Positions 1-8,965 of a DNA stretch of 64,000 nt are shown piece by piece (the first letter of the stretch is position 1; each line of letters opens with the position of its first letter). The position numbers and the translations under genes were made by a program. The notes below the pieces were generated by a model. The model saw only the letters and a list, made by a program, of their open reading frames with translations, had not been told where the DNA came from and ran no database searches. The DNA comes from an uncultured Gammaproteobacteria bacterium (GTDB lineage: Bacteria > Pseudomonadota > Gammaproteobacteria > Arenicellales > Poriferihabitantaceae), in contig CAMYNW010000004.1 of NCBI GenBank assembly GCA_947259885.1, positions 124,001 through 188,000 on the forward strand, given 5' to 3'.

Positions 1-288
1 ATGATCTGGTTGTACTTGAATCGCAGGGGCCCTCCGGATCATAATTCTTGTCAAATACCTGTAATGTAAGCGATTTATGTCGTTGATTTATAATAGTTTT
101 ATAAAATTTCAACAAAATCCCTTTAGGGTGTCAATCTGAACTGTTTTTGATATGATGAGCTAATCGGGGGAAAAAGCGCTGCTGGCTTGATTTTCCGATT
201 TGACTGGTCATTCTATGTCGACGGGAATTGGCATTTTGAATGATTAACATACGCTTCAAAGATAACAAACAACATGAGAGGTCGCCTT

Positions 289-975
289 ATGGCTGCTGAA
301 GACCCGACCCTATCCAGAGATCCCTCTGGAGAGGCTGAAAGTGAGTTGGTGGAGGCATACAAAGAAACGCTCTCCAGTTTGACACAAAATCGTCAGCTCG
401 ACTCTGAATCCGAACCTGATTCAGAAACCGAAACCGATATTGAATCTGATTCAGAAACCGAAACTGATATTGAATCTGACTCAGAACCCTCTGGCCCGAC
501 GGCTGATTTTTTCGCGCAACCAGACAGTGATGGCGATTATTTGGAATCAGCCATTCAGACCCTTGTGGCTGCACTACGGCACGAATTTGCCAGGCAGCGC
601 AGCAAGGAACATGCGAGATTAAAAGATGCCTATCGCCAACAGATCAAAAGGTTGGAGATCGAGGCCAATCAACGTGTTAAAAAACAGCTTAAGAGTTCAC
701 GTCATAAAGATCGCGCAAAGATTCAGGAACGCGAACAGCAATTGCACGATCTACTGGCTAAGCTTGGCCTGCTGGCTCGTGAAATTGGACAACAGAAAAA
801 GCTTTTAAAGAAATCCAGAGAGGAGTTCGAGCAGAAACTGATGGAAAGTGATTTCGTTCAGAACGAGTTACGTCATATCGGCCAACAGCTTGGGGAGCAG
901 GTGGACTCCCTTGGTGACTCATTGTTGGACGAAGAGTTTATGGATAATATTGAACAAGACCGCAAGTTCGCCTGA
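289..975 (+). CDS. Hypothetical acidic, coiled-coil protein
   Basis: I do not recognise a family. The frame is open from an ATG at 274, but GAGAGG sits about 7 nt before the ATG at 289, so 289 is the better start (228 aa). The first third is very acidic and contains a repeated 10-residue unit, DSETETDIES, occurring twice in tandem. From about residue 85 to 210 the chain is rich in charged residues, Leu and Gln with heptad-like spacing, so a long coiled coil is likely. There is no signal peptide or membrane segment, so it should be cytoplasmic. It stands alone, convergent with the methyltransferase gene that ends at 996. Function unknown. Confidence 0.7.
   Translation: MAAEDPTLSRDPSGEAESELVEAYKETLSSLTQNRQLDSESEPDSETETDIESDSETETDIESDSEPSGPTADFFAQPDSDGDYLESAIQTLVAALRHEFARQRSKEHARLKDAYRQQIKRLEIEANQRVKKQLKSSRHKDRAKIQEREQQLHDLLAKLGLLAREIGQQKKLLKKSREEFEQKLMESDFVQNELRHIGQQLGEQVDSLGDSLLDEEFMDNIEQDRKFA
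418..477 (+). repeat. Two 30-nt in-frame tandem repeats
   Basis: Two copies of a 30-nt unit (418-447 and 448-477) differ at one base (acc versus act codon) and encode DSETETDIES twice. A partial third copy (DSEP) follows. Near-identity at synonymous positions suggests a recent slippage duplication, so copy number could vary between strains. Confidence 0.85.
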
Positions 976-995
976 TCTGGTCGTATTACCTGTGA

Positions 996-1658
996 TTATC
1001 TGCGTTCGAGCAGAAAGATTTTTTCTGTTAGTGTATCTAACCCACGCTGTTTCAGATTGCCGACGATATCTGGACCGGATGATTCGGATATTTGCTCAAG
1101 GGTAAAATCTTTGTCGAATAGAGTTCGTACCTCCTCTTCTGAGACAGAAAATGGGGGCCCTTTCATTTTATGCTCATCGTACTCCATGGCAATCAGCAAT
1201 ACCTTTGTTCTGGATTTTAAAATCGATCCTAGATGTGCGACATACTTCTCTCGCATTGATGGAGGAAGTGCAATAAGGGATGCGCGATCATAAACCCCGG
1301 CAACGTTTGACAAGTGCTCAACAGAAAGCTCAAAAAAATCCCCTGACCAAAGTTCGATAGTGTCGGTATCGCCACGAAAGACTTCAAATTTGGCCTCATG
1401 CGATATCAGATACTTGATCCCGTTGTCCTCAAAAAATTCTCGGCATGCGATCGGGCTGAGCTCAACTCCCAGCACTGAATGCGTTTGCGCAGCCAGCCAA
1501 AGCATATCTTTAGATTTGCCGCAGAGTGGTACAAACACCTTATCCCCGCACTGTAGTGCGATTTTTGGCCAAAGTTTAACCAGTCTAGAGTTAATTTTTT
1601 CCTGGTGGAAACCAATCTGGTTTTCGGACCAACGCTGGTGCCAGAAATCTGATTCCAT
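996..1658 (-). CDS. tpm: Thiopurine S-methyltransferase family protein
   Basis: A SAM-dependent methyltransferase of the bacterial TPMT family, which methylates thiopurines and, in several bacteria, selenium or tellurium compounds. At 220 aa it has the usual family length. Visible hallmarks are the N-terminal FWHQRW (residues 5-10), the SAM-binding VPLCGKSKDM (43-52) and the acidic strand end GVELSPIA (64-71). No signal peptide, so cytoplasmic. It is convergent with the coiled-coil gene and lies downstream of boxR, separated by 69 nt. No link to benzoate metabolism is evident. The substrate in this organism is unknown. Confidence 0.88.
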   Translation of the reverse strand: MESDFWHQRWSENQIGFHQEKINSRLVKLWPKIALQCGDKVFVPLCGKSKDMLWLAAQTHSVLGVELSPIACREFFEDNGIKYLISHEAKFEVFRGDTDTIELWSGDFFELSVEHLSNVAGVYDRASLIALPPSMREKYVAHLGSILKSRTKVLLIAMEYDEHKMKGPPFSVSEEEVRTLFDKDFTLEQISESSGPDIVGNLKQRGLDTLTEKIFLLERR

Positions 1659-1727
1659 GAGATCGGAAGTTTTGTATCAGCCCGTTTAATAGCTCTACGG
1701 AAACTCAATCATTCTATAACGATCCAT

Positions 1728-2624
1728 TTAAGATCGAATTGAGTCTTGTATCAGCCTTGTTAACTCTTCACAGCATTCGCTGATGCTTTTATCGCTGGTT
1801 TCTATTTCAAAATGTGCCCGTTTGTAAAGCGGCTGCCGGGTCGCCAGCAAAGATTTCAAATTATCCATTGCATCAGGGTTGCCTTCGACCGCTCTGCGAT
1901 CGCCGTTAGCCATTACCCGACCCATATGTTCTTCCGGTGCTGCAGTAAGCCACACAGTGTGAAATGATCTGAGTAACTCTGTATAGGTGTCGAGGTTAGA
2001 GACGATCCCTCCGGCAACGGCCAATATAAACTGCTGATTTTGGGCAATGACCTTTTTAAGACACTCGAATTCCAGCTCTCTATACCGCTGTTCTCCGTAA
2101 AGCGAAAATATTTCCTCCACGGATAGTCCACTTTCGCGAGTGATCTCATCATCAAGCTCGATAAACGGGATGCCAAGCTGCTGCGCTGAACGAGCCCCAA
2201 TGGTGCTTTTACCCGCACCCTTGAGACCAATTAGAGCGATACGGCCCTGCTTGTCCTGAGACTTGCGTTCCATCATCCACTGGTCAACCTGGTTCAGTAG
2301 CTGCATCATTTCAGCGCGGTCGAGTTTGCCAATACGGTCTATTAGCATCGACATTTCTTCTAAGTCGCCGTCCTGTCGGACTAGCTGTTCCACGGGCGTC
2401 TGAATTGCAGCTGCGATCTGGCGCAGCAATCGGATCGAAATATTGCCTTTGCCGGTTTCGACCTGGGCAAGATGACGTTCTGAAACGCCGCATGCCTGCG
2501 ATAGCTGTTTGCGGGTAAGTCCGGCTCGACTTCTAGCGGCTCTTACTCGGCTCCCTACTTGAAATAGAAATTGTTGGGCTTTTCCGAGATCAGTTTCAGC
2601 AATGTTTTCAGCTTGTATATTCAC
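1728..2624 (-). CDS. boxR: BoxR/BzdR-type regulator: XRE helix-turn-helix fused to a shikimate-kinase-like domain
   Basis: Transcriptional repressor of benzoyl-CoA catabolism; in the characterised BzdR/BoxR proteins benzoyl-CoA is the inducer. Residues about 25-80 form an XRE-type HTH (RSRAGLTRKQLSQACGVSER region). A linker follows, then a shikimate-kinase-like domain with the Walker A GLKGAGKST at 133-141 and an acidic ELDDE (146-150). The length of 298 aa matches the family. Its start overlaps the end of the upstream thioesterase gene by 17 nt, so it is the last gene of the box operon and is probably produced together with its targets. The kinase-like domain serves as effector sensor in known homologues; catalytic activity is not implied. 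Confidence 0.9.
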   Translation of the reverse strand: MNIQAENIAETDLGKAQQFLFQVGSRVRAARSRAGLTRKQLSQACGVSERHLAQVETGKGNISIRLLRQIAAAIQTPVEQLVRQDGDLEEMSMLIDRIGKLDRAEMMQLLNQVDQWMMERKSQDKQGRIALIGLKGAGKSTIGARSAQQLGIPFIELDDEITRESGLSVEEIFSLYGEQRYRELEFECLKKVIAQNQQFILAVAGGIVSNLDTYTELLRSFHTVWLTAAPEEHMGRVMANGDRRAVEGNPDAMDNLKSLLATRQPLYKRAHFEIETSDKSISECCEELTRLIQDSIRS

Positions 2625-3129
2625 GATTCTGAATTTGCGCGTACTGTTGAATGCTTTGCCGCATATTTGGCGGTATTGGCATTGGTTTCATTGTCAAAGC
2701 ATCAACGAATGCCGCCACGGTTTTCCCAGTAAAACACAGCGATCCGTTCTGATGGCCTTCTACACAATGACCGATAGAGGATCCTCCGACTCTGTCCACA
2801 TAGACAGACACCAGAAGCTCCCCCAACGGTGTTATAGGCGATTTAAACTCAAAATTAAGTGAAACAAAGGGGGTTCCGATGCCGAAATGCAGATTAATTA
2901 CGTACCAGTCAATTCCGAGACACGCTTTGTACCAGGCTTCAATACCGCGCAATCCCCAGGATGGAATATTCGCGGTATAGGCGATTTGTGCAGGATCGCA
3001 GTCGCCCCAGCCCACCGAAATAGTATGGACAAAGGGTTTATCGAGACTCAAAAAGGGTGCATCGATATCGGCGTAGCCTTTCGGCAAGCGTATACCACCG
3101 TATTTGACTGAGTCAGTAGGTTTCGACAT
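2608..3129 (-). CDS. Hotdog-fold acyl-CoA thioesterase (4-hydroxybenzoyl-CoA thioesterase-like)
   Basis: A small single-domain (173 aa) thioesterase of the 4HBT family. The active-site signature WGDCDPAQIAY lies at residues 41-51, and the Asp of DPAQIAY is the expected catalytic residue. It lies between boxA and boxR, overlapping boxA by 17 nt and boxR by 17 nt, so translation is probably coupled. In this context the likely role is hydrolysis of benzoyl-CoA or dead-end CoA esters to recover free CoA. That role is inferred from position; substrate specificity cannot be read from the sequence. Confidence 0.85.
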   Translation of the reverse strand: MSKPTDSVKYGGIRLPKGYADIDAPFLSLDKPFVHTISVGWGDCDPAQIAYTANIPSWGLRGIEAWYKACLGIDWYVINLHFGIGTPFVSLNFEFKSPITPLGELLVSVYVDRVGGSSIGHCVEGHQNGSLCFTGKTVAAFVDALTMKPMPIPPNMRQSIQQYAQIQNREYTS

Positions 3130-4300
3130 GGTAGCGACCAGAGGCTCGCATATTGGTTTTGAGGTCGTCCCAGTTCAGGTGATGGCGCAGACATATTTCT
3201 TTTAACGATTGATCGACGCCAGATTCCATGCCTTTAAGACCACAAACATAGATATAGGTTTGATTACTTTGCAGTAATCTTCCAACAGTATCTGACTCTT
3301 CCAGCATACGATCCTGTACGTATTCTTTAGACTTCCCAGGTAGCCTAGAGTAAACAAGATGTTTCTCAATTAGTTTGGGAGGGAGTTTATTGAGAGGCCC
3401 GAAGTAAGGTAACTGCTCAGGCGTGCGTGCGCCAAAAAACAGCAGCAGTTTGCCGCTGGCGCCCGGCGCGGCACGACGTCTGCGCTCGGTAAATGCGCGG
3501 AACGGTGCCGATCCGGTGCCTGTACAAATCATTATGATATTAGCATTGGGATCATTTGGCATTAAAAAGGTACCTCCAAATGGTCCGGTCACCTCGACTC
3601 GGTCGCCTTTTTGTAGATCGCATAAGTAGTTTGAGCAGCGACCATCGGGTTCGCGCTTAACGGTTAGGGCAAAATTATTAGCATTCCTCTTTTCACCGTC
3701 TCTAGCACTTGCGATCGAATACAGTCGAATAGGCTGGGCGCTTTCTCCTTCTTCTGCAGGAGGCGCAATACCGATGCTCTGACCTTCAAGCACGGGAAAT
3801 ACAGTGTCGCCAAAACTCAGGATAATATGGCGAACATCATTTTCCGTGTGCTCCTCAGTCAGACGGTAATTGCCCTGTACCTGCGCGAAAGCCGGCTTGC
3901 TGCGGCTGTAAAGGTTTATGGATGCTTGCGCGGCACTAGCAGGTGCTGAAGGATTACCGCCAGTTCCTTCGTGGGCCTGTTCGAGAAGGCTTGAAATTTC
4001 CTGCTCCAGCGCTTCATTTAAAGAAACGCTGTCTTGCTCGCCGAGTTCCTCCTGCATTGGCAACTCCTCCCACTCGAATTGCTGCTCTAGGGAGTAGGGT
4101 GAAGTGACCAGTCGCCAGTTGTCGATAGATCCGGTAGGACAGGGGGCAATGCACTCCATGCAGTAATTACATATGTCGGCGTCCACCACTACGTTTTCGT
4201 CGTCGTGGGTTATTGCATCTATCGGGCAGGTTTCCTCACAGGTGTAACAGCGAATACAAATTTCTGGGTCAATGAGATGCTGCTTGATCAGCTCCGACAT
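3113..4300 (-). CDS. boxA: Benzoyl-CoA 2,3-epoxidase reductase component BoxA
   Basis: Iron-sulfur flavoprotein that passes electrons from NADPH to the oxygenase BoxB. Residues 1-60 form a bacterial-type ferredoxin with two 4Fe-4S Cys clusters (C15, C18, C21, C25 and C44, C47, C50, C54). A Glu/Ala-rich linker (about 75-135) precedes a ferredoxin-NADP reductase module with the FAD motif RLYSIAS (192-198), GPFGGTF (249-255) and nucleotide-binding GTGSAPFRAF (261-270). The C-terminus ends in an aromatic residue, typical of FNRs. At 395 aa it is close to characterised BoxA. It lies 14 nt downstream of boxB. Confidence 0.95.
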   Translation of the reverse strand: MSELIKQHLIDPEICIRCYTCEETCPIDAITHDDENVVVDADICNYCMECIAPCPTGSIDNWRLVTSPYSLEQQFEWEELPMQEELGEQDSVSLNEALEQEISSLLEQAHEGTGGNPSAPASAAQASINLYSRSKPAFAQVQGNYRLTEEHTENDVRHIILSFGDTVFPVLEGQSIGIAPPAEEGESAQPIRLYSIASARDGEKRNANNFALTVKREPDGRCSNYLCDLQKGDRVEVTGPFGGTFLMPNDPNANIIMICTGTGSAPFRAFTERRRRAAPGASGKLLLFFGARTPEQLPYFGPLNKLPPKLIEKHLVYSRLPGKSKEYVQDRMLEESDTVGRLLQSNQTYIYVCGLKGMESGVDQSLKEICLRHHLNWDDLKTNMRASGRYHVETY

Positions 4301-4314
4301 TCTGCGTTTGTTCC

Positions 4315-5757
4315 TCAGCTGAGCTGAACATATTCAAAATCGCCTGGCTTGCGATCAACACCTACTTTGGGTGCAGCAATCCAATTGGCGTACTGACCGG
4401 GTTCAACAACAGGTCGCATTAAAGACTGGATGAACTCTCCATCCTGTTGTGACGGTAGCCAATTATCTTTTTGCTGACTAAATGCTTCCTCGGACATCAG
4501 TGTTCCTTCTGGCGAAGCTGAAACATTTGTAAATTCGCCAATCATCCTATGGAAGGCGCAATGTGGCAGGGTGATTTCGAACTCTATTCCGCTTTTCTTA
4601 ATAATTTTGTTCCACCGGCCGACGCCCTTTCCAGCGTCTTTAGAGTAGTCGTCGCGTAATCGCATATTGAGCGCAGTAAGCGCGTTTTCTTCCACACTCT
4701 TAATTTCTCCGTCTACTAACTTAAGAACCGGATAAGTGTCGCTCAGTAAGCGGTGATCATCTTCGATTTTATCTTCCTGATAGCGTCCTTTGATACCGGC
4801 ATTGTAGGCATTAGCGGCATTTGTAGAGACTTCTGATCCAAACAGATCGAGTGACAGTGAGTAGTGCAAATTGGCTTTCTTCTGTACTGTGGGTAAGTCA
4901 ATCACGCCCAAAGCTCTAACGGCTTCAATCTCGTACGGGTCTTTAATTCCAGCCTGATTCATCGCCTCGCAGGTTCTTTCAATTACGCGACCGACTCCAC
5001 TTTCACCAACAAACATATGATGAGCTTCTTCCATCAGCATAAATCGGGTGGTTCGAGAAAGCGGGTCGAATCCGGACTGCGCCAGGCTTTCGAGCTGCAT
5101 CTTACCGTCGCGATCGGTAAAGAAAGTAAACATGAAGAACGATAGCCAGTCAGGGGTTTCTTCGTTGAATGCTCCCAGCATGCGCGGTTTGTCGATGTCA
5201 CCAGATCTTCGCTCAAGGAGCATATTTGCCTCTTCTCGACCATCAGCAGCGAAGTATTTTTGTAGCAGGTAAACCATAGCCCACAGGTGGCGACCTTCTT
5301 CAACATTTACCTGAAATAGGTTGCGCATATCGTACAGCGAAGGAGCGGTTTTACCCAGATAGCGCTGCTGCTCCACCGATGCGGGTTCTGTATCTCCTTG
5401 AATAACAATCAGACGTCTAAGCATTGCACGATATTCACCCGGAATCTCCTGCCATGCCGGTTCGCCTTGGTGATTGCCAAATCCAATCTTACGATCCTGA
5501 ACTTGAGGTGCCAGCAATACGCCCCATCGATATTCCGGCATTTTTACATATCCAAATTGTGCCCAGCCATCCTTTTCCACACCCACTGCAGTGCGTAAAT
5601 ACACTTTGCTTTCCTGGAATCCGTTGGGTCCCATGTCTTTCCACCAATCGATGTATCCCGGATGCCATCGTTCAAGTGCTTTAAGTAAGCGTCGGTCTTC
5701 GGACAAGCCAACATTGTTTGGGATCAAGGTATCGTAGTCAACTGCATTGCTTGTCAT
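4315..5757 (-). CDS. boxB: Benzoyl-CoA 2,3-epoxidase oxygenase subunit BoxB
   Basis: Class I di-iron monooxygenase that converts benzoyl-CoA, O2 and NADPH (via BoxA) to 2,3-epoxybenzoyl-CoA. At 480 aa it matches characterised BoxB. Two ExxH motifs are visible, E154-x-x-H157 (EEGRHLWA) and E244-x-x-H247 (LMEEAHH). With E124 and D215 they give the ligand spacing expected for the BoxB di-iron site. No signal peptide; soluble and cytoplasmic. It sits 35 nt after boxC and 14 nt before boxA, the canonical C-B-A order. Confidence 0.96.
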   Translation of the reverse strand: MTSNAVDYDTLIPNNVGLSEDRRLLKALERWHPGYIDWWKDMGPNGFQESKVYLRTAVGVEKDGWAQFGYVKMPEYRWGVLLAPQVQDRKIGFGNHQGEPAWQEIPGEYRAMLRRLIVIQGDTEPASVEQQRYLGKTAPSLYDMRNLFQVNVEEGRHLWAMVYLLQKYFAADGREEANMLLERRSGDIDKPRMLGAFNEETPDWLSFFMFTFFTDRDGKMQLESLAQSGFDPLSRTTRFMLMEEAHHMFVGESGVGRVIERTCEAMNQAGIKDPYEIEAVRALGVIDLPTVQKKANLHYSLSLDLFGSEVSTNAANAYNAGIKGRYQEDKIEDDHRLLSDTYPVLKLVDGEIKSVEENALTALNMRLRDDYSKDAGKGVGRWNKIIKKSGIEFEITLPHCAFHRMIGEFTNVSASPEGTLMSEEAFSQQKDNWLPSQQDGEFIQSLMRPVVEPGQYANWIAAPKVGVDRKPGDFEYVQLS

Positions 5758-5792
5758 GATTGAATTCTCTGGTACATATAATAGTGTAAATA

Positions 5793-7442
5793 CTAAACTC
5801 GCTGGCGATTGAACTCGGCTTTCTGGCCGCTTCCATAACGTCTTAGCGCGCCATTTTCCCCCACCGCATTAGGCCGCTGGAATATCCAGTTCTGCCACGC
5901 TGTGAGTCGACCGAAGATCCGGGTTTCCATGGTTTCAGGGCCAGCAAACCGCAGGTTAGCTTCCATCCCGGTCATTGCGTCGGGAGAAAAGCTTAGCCGT
6001 TCTTCAAGAAATATTCGGATTTCATCTTCCCAGTCAATATCGTCGTAACTGGCTGTCACCAACCCCAGCTTCTCGGCTTGTGTCGCATCGAGGCGCTGCC
6101 CAATTGTTGAGCTGGCTAGATCCAGTGTTTCGGGTTCTCCGAGAAAGCGGGTTTGCAGACGACTGAGTCCATTAGACATCAGGTAGCGTCCGAAATTAAC
6201 CGCAGTAAGAGCCAGATTAGCCTCCGGTCTCGGATCATCTTCAAATTCCCCCAGCGCCATGAAGTTTCTATCACAGGCAAAGGCGATTTCAGCAAGGGTG
6301 CCGCTAAAGCAACTGCCGGGTTCAATCAGTGCCACCAGCGAACGTGAGGTCAGGTCTATGCGTTTGAGTACTCGACACCAGTTCAACAAAATTTCTCGCA
6401 CCAGCCAGTGATCAACATGGGATTCAAGAAAGTTATCCATAGCCACTGCGCTCTCCAGATCTCCACTGGTGGTGAATACTAATACACCTATCTGTTCTTC
6501 ATTGGTACGTAAGTGAAGCAATGCATCGTCCAACTCCCTGGCGACCCGCAGTGGCCAGAATTGATCGCCCAGTTCCTGCATTTTTTCAGGATCGACCGGT
6601 GGTTCCGTTTTGGGACCTGCAACTTCTATTGTCGCCAGACCTTGCCGGCGCTTGATGTTTACGCTTACGCTGGAGTAGATGATTGTGTCACCAGTAATTT
6701 GGCGGTTTAATGGACCGAGGGTAATGCCTTGAGCGCTATCAGGTCGATCAGATTTTGCCGCCAGTTCGTGTGCCCGTTCGACTACGAGATCTGCAATCTT
6801 TGAGCGTGGAGCGGTCTCATCGACCAGTCGCCAGTCTACTGCTTTTGCACCGCGAACGCCCTCTTCCACAGAGCAAAAAATGTCAGCTCGATCTCGGCGT
6901 ACCTTTCTTTTATCGGTTAGGCGTGTCAATCCGCCAGTACCCGGAAGCACCGCGAGTAAAGGCACCTCTGGTAATGCTACAGATGAACTCCCATCGTCAT
7001 TAAGAATCAGGTAGTCACACGCCATTGCCAGCTCATACCCTCCGCCCGCGCAGGCGCCATTGATCGCTGCAACAAATTTAATGCCAGACTGAGCGCTGGC
7101 CTGTTCAATGGAGTTTCGAGTTTCGTTGGTGAATTTGCAGAACCCAACCTTATGCGCATGCGATGCACCGGCCAGCATGCGTATATTAGCGCCGGCGCAG
7201 AACACATTGTCTTTTCCCGACTCGAGGATGACTACGCGCACTTGGGGATGTTCGAATCGTATTCTCTGCAGCGCATCATAGAGTTCAATATCGACACCTA
7301 AATCGTAGGAATTGAGCTTTAACTCATAGCCCTCAAACAACCCGGCATTCTGATCAACGTCCATGATTAATCGGGCTATCTCTCCCTCATAGTTAATCCT
7401 CCAATGTCGATATTGATCCGGACCAGTTTGAAAATCTATCAT
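5793..7442 (-). CDS. boxC: 2,3-epoxybenzoyl-CoA dihydrolase BoxC
   Basis: A double-crotonase-fold enzyme that adds two waters to 2,3-epoxybenzoyl-CoA, opening the ring to 3,4-dehydroadipyl-CoA semialdehyde and formate. At 549 aa it has the BoxC length, about twice a normal enoyl-CoA hydratase. The N-terminal crotonase half holds the CoA/oxyanion motif FCAGANI (about residue 80), GGGYELA (catalytic Glu, about 134-140) and PEVPLLAVLPGTGG. The second half is degenerate. It is the first gene of the boxC-boxB-boxA-thioesterase-boxR run, with a 128-nt spacer to the DUF309 gene that may hold a promoter. Confidence 0.95.
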   Translation of the reverse strand: MIDFQTGPDQYRHWRINYEGEIARLIMDVDQNAGLFEGYELKLNSYDLGVDIELYDALQRIRFEHPQVRVVILESGKDNVFCAGANIRMLAGASHAHKVGFCKFTNETRNSIEQASAQSGIKFVAAINGACAGGGYELAMACDYLILNDDGSSSVALPEVPLLAVLPGTGGLTRLTDKRKVRRDRADIFCSVEEGVRGAKAVDWRLVDETAPRSKIADLVVERAHELAAKSDRPDSAQGITLGPLNRQITGDTIIYSSVSVNIKRRQGLATIEVAGPKTEPPVDPEKMQELGDQFWPLRVARELDDALLHLRTNEEQIGVLVFTTSGDLESAVAMDNFLESHVDHWLVREILLNWCRVLKRIDLTSRSLVALIEPGSCFSGTLAEIAFACDRNFMALGEFEDDPRPEANLALTAVNFGRYLMSNGLSRLQTRFLGEPETLDLASSTIGQRLDATQAEKLGLVTASYDDIDWEDEIRIFLEERLSFSPDAMTGMEANLRFAGPETMETRIFGRLTAWQNWIFQRPNAVGENGALRRYGSGQKAEFNRQRV

Positions 7443-7570
7443 TGTTCGTGTTTGTTGGTTATGGGCGGCTCAACGATGAGAAGACGAGCACAAATGGTTA
7501 TAGCTTTACAGCCTTGCTTGTTCAACGCAGAAAAAGCTCTAAAGTGCATAAACTCACATCAAAACATGAA

Positions 7571-8086
7571 CTATAGTGCGTAATCTTGATTCAGCTCAAG
7601 CAGATCATATTGTTTCACCCCCATGATCGATCCTGAGTCTGTTTCTGGACTCCCTCGAAAGGCTTCTTCGATCAATTCTCGGCTCTGAATTAGAATTTTT
7701 TGCGCGGCGTTATTTTTTCCTTGTACAGCCTTAAGTCTGGAGTTTGCCAGCTGGATTATTCCTTTTAACAATAACCTTTCTTTGCTGTTTACTGCGCAGC
7801 GCATCCAAACCGTTTCCCATATTTCGTGAGACTCCCAGTAGTACGCGTTAAGGAACAAGAACCACCCGTATCGGTAGGCGACGTTATCGCCCCAATTTTC
7901 AGATTCTACTTTGAAAGGACAGTGCTCGTTGATTGGCCTGAGAAAATCGAGGCAGGGCACAGAGCCGCTTCCGGGGATATGTCGACCTGGAGGAAGGCCG
8001 AATCGATCGTCTGCGAGTAAGGTAAATGAGCGGGTCAACGGGTGAATGATTGCTGGGGACGAGCCCCTCAGATTAGGACCTGACAC
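7571..8086 (-). CDS. DUF309 family protein
   Basis: A small (171 aa) helical protein of the DUF309 family. It is recognised by the N-terminal FGLPPGRHIPGSG segment and the central ESHEIWETVW motif, followed by the conserved basic KGIIQLANSRLK helix. The start is a GTG at 8084-8086; no in-frame ATG gives the conserved N-terminus. The family has no settled function. It lies between the alpha/beta-hydrolase (70 nt) and boxC (128 nt) on the same strand, so it may belong to the benzoate regulon. Two Glu and two His in the conserved core could bind a metal, but that is speculation. Confidence 0.8.
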   Translation of the reverse strand: MSGPNLRGSSPAIIHPLTRSFTLLADDRFGLPPGRHIPGSGSVPCLDFLRPINEHCPFKVESENWGDNVAYRYGWFLFLNAYYWESHEIWETVWMRCAVNSKERLLLKGIIQLANSRLKAVQGKNNAAQKILIQSRELIEEAFRGSPETDSGSIMGVKQYDLLELNQDYAL

Positions 8087-8156
8087 GCATCAAAGCAATC
8101 CTTAAGTGCGGCCCCTCAGCACTATTCCGCTAGCGCATCACCTCGAATTCGGAGAT

Positions 8157-8957
8157 TTACAATGAGACGTTATGCAGAAAACTGGATATCGCTCCGATTG
8201 TTCGCTGCTCTTGTTCAAGGTGTGGCGAGTGGCGGCAGTCTTCCAGGATGCATGTTTCCACTTCTACATCGCACCGTTGTTTGACCACTTCCAGTTGCGC
8301 GTTGCTGCCATATTGATCCTGTTTGCCCTGTAAAAGCAGTATTGGAACCGAGATTTGTGGAAGGAACTCAGTGATGTCCCAGTCCTTGAACGCGGGGTTC
8401 AACCAGGCGCCATTCCATCCATAAAATGCATTGTCGGTGTTGGCCCCATGGTAGCGTTCCAATCGCTTTCTTAAGTCGCCAAGTTCATATGCTTCCTTTG
8501 CAGCTTCGATAGATTTAAGAGCAAGGTTTTCGGTAAAGAAATGAGGGGCCATTAAAACGATAGATTTTATTCTGATATCAGGATTGTCACCGGCATAAAT
8601 CGCAGCAATAGAAGCGCCGTCAGAGTGTCCAATCAAAACGATTTCCGTGCTGTCAATCTGAGATATTACCTGGGGCAGCACTTCTTGCCCCTCAAGGTGC
8701 ATATAATTCACTTCTCGAGGTATCTTGCATGGATCCGATTCTCCGTATCCTAATCGAGAGTAGGCAAGTACATTGCAGCCTGTCGCTGCGGCCAGACGAC
8801 TTGGGAAGTTTCTCCACATTGACACCGATCCCAGACCTTCATGCAGCAGTAAAAGGGTAGCAGGCGGCACAACACTGTCTGATCTTAGAGGTTTATGCAG
8901 CTCGAATTCTAAACAGCCTTCATGGCATTGAATCCTGCCGCTGCCTGTCTGCAGCAT
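8157..8957 (-). CDS. Alpha/beta-hydrolase of the benzoate cluster
   Basis: A 266-aa alpha/beta-hydrolase fold protein. The oxyanion motif HEGLGS (about residues 38-43) is followed by a cap domain, the nucleophile elbow GHSDG (about 109-113) and the catalytic His in DCRHSPHLE near the C-terminus. No signal peptide. It is encoded 8 nt downstream of benzoate-CoA ligase and is almost certainly cotranscribed. Similar hydrolases occur in box clusters, where they have been suggested to hydrolyse lactones or CoA esters. The true substrate cannot be assigned. Confidence 0.85.
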   Translation of the reverse strand: MLQTGSGRIQCHEGCLEFELHKPLRSDSVVPPATLLLLHEGLGSVSMWRNFPSRLAAATGCNVLAYSRLGYGESDPCKIPREVNYMHLEGQEVLPQVISQIDSTEIVLIGHSDGASIAAIYAGDNPDIRIKSIVLMAPHFFTENLALKSIEAAKEAYELGDLRKRLERYHGANTDNAFYGWNGAWLNPAFKDWDITEFLPQISVPILLLQGKQDQYGSNAQLEVVKQRCDVEVETCILEDCRHSPHLEQEQRTIGAISSFLHNVSL

Positions 8958-8965
8958 TATATTGT

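Noticed and set aside
1..69. Short frame starting with ATG at the first base of the window
   Set aside because: Only 22 codons, no features; could equally be non-coding sequence or the tail of a gene outside.
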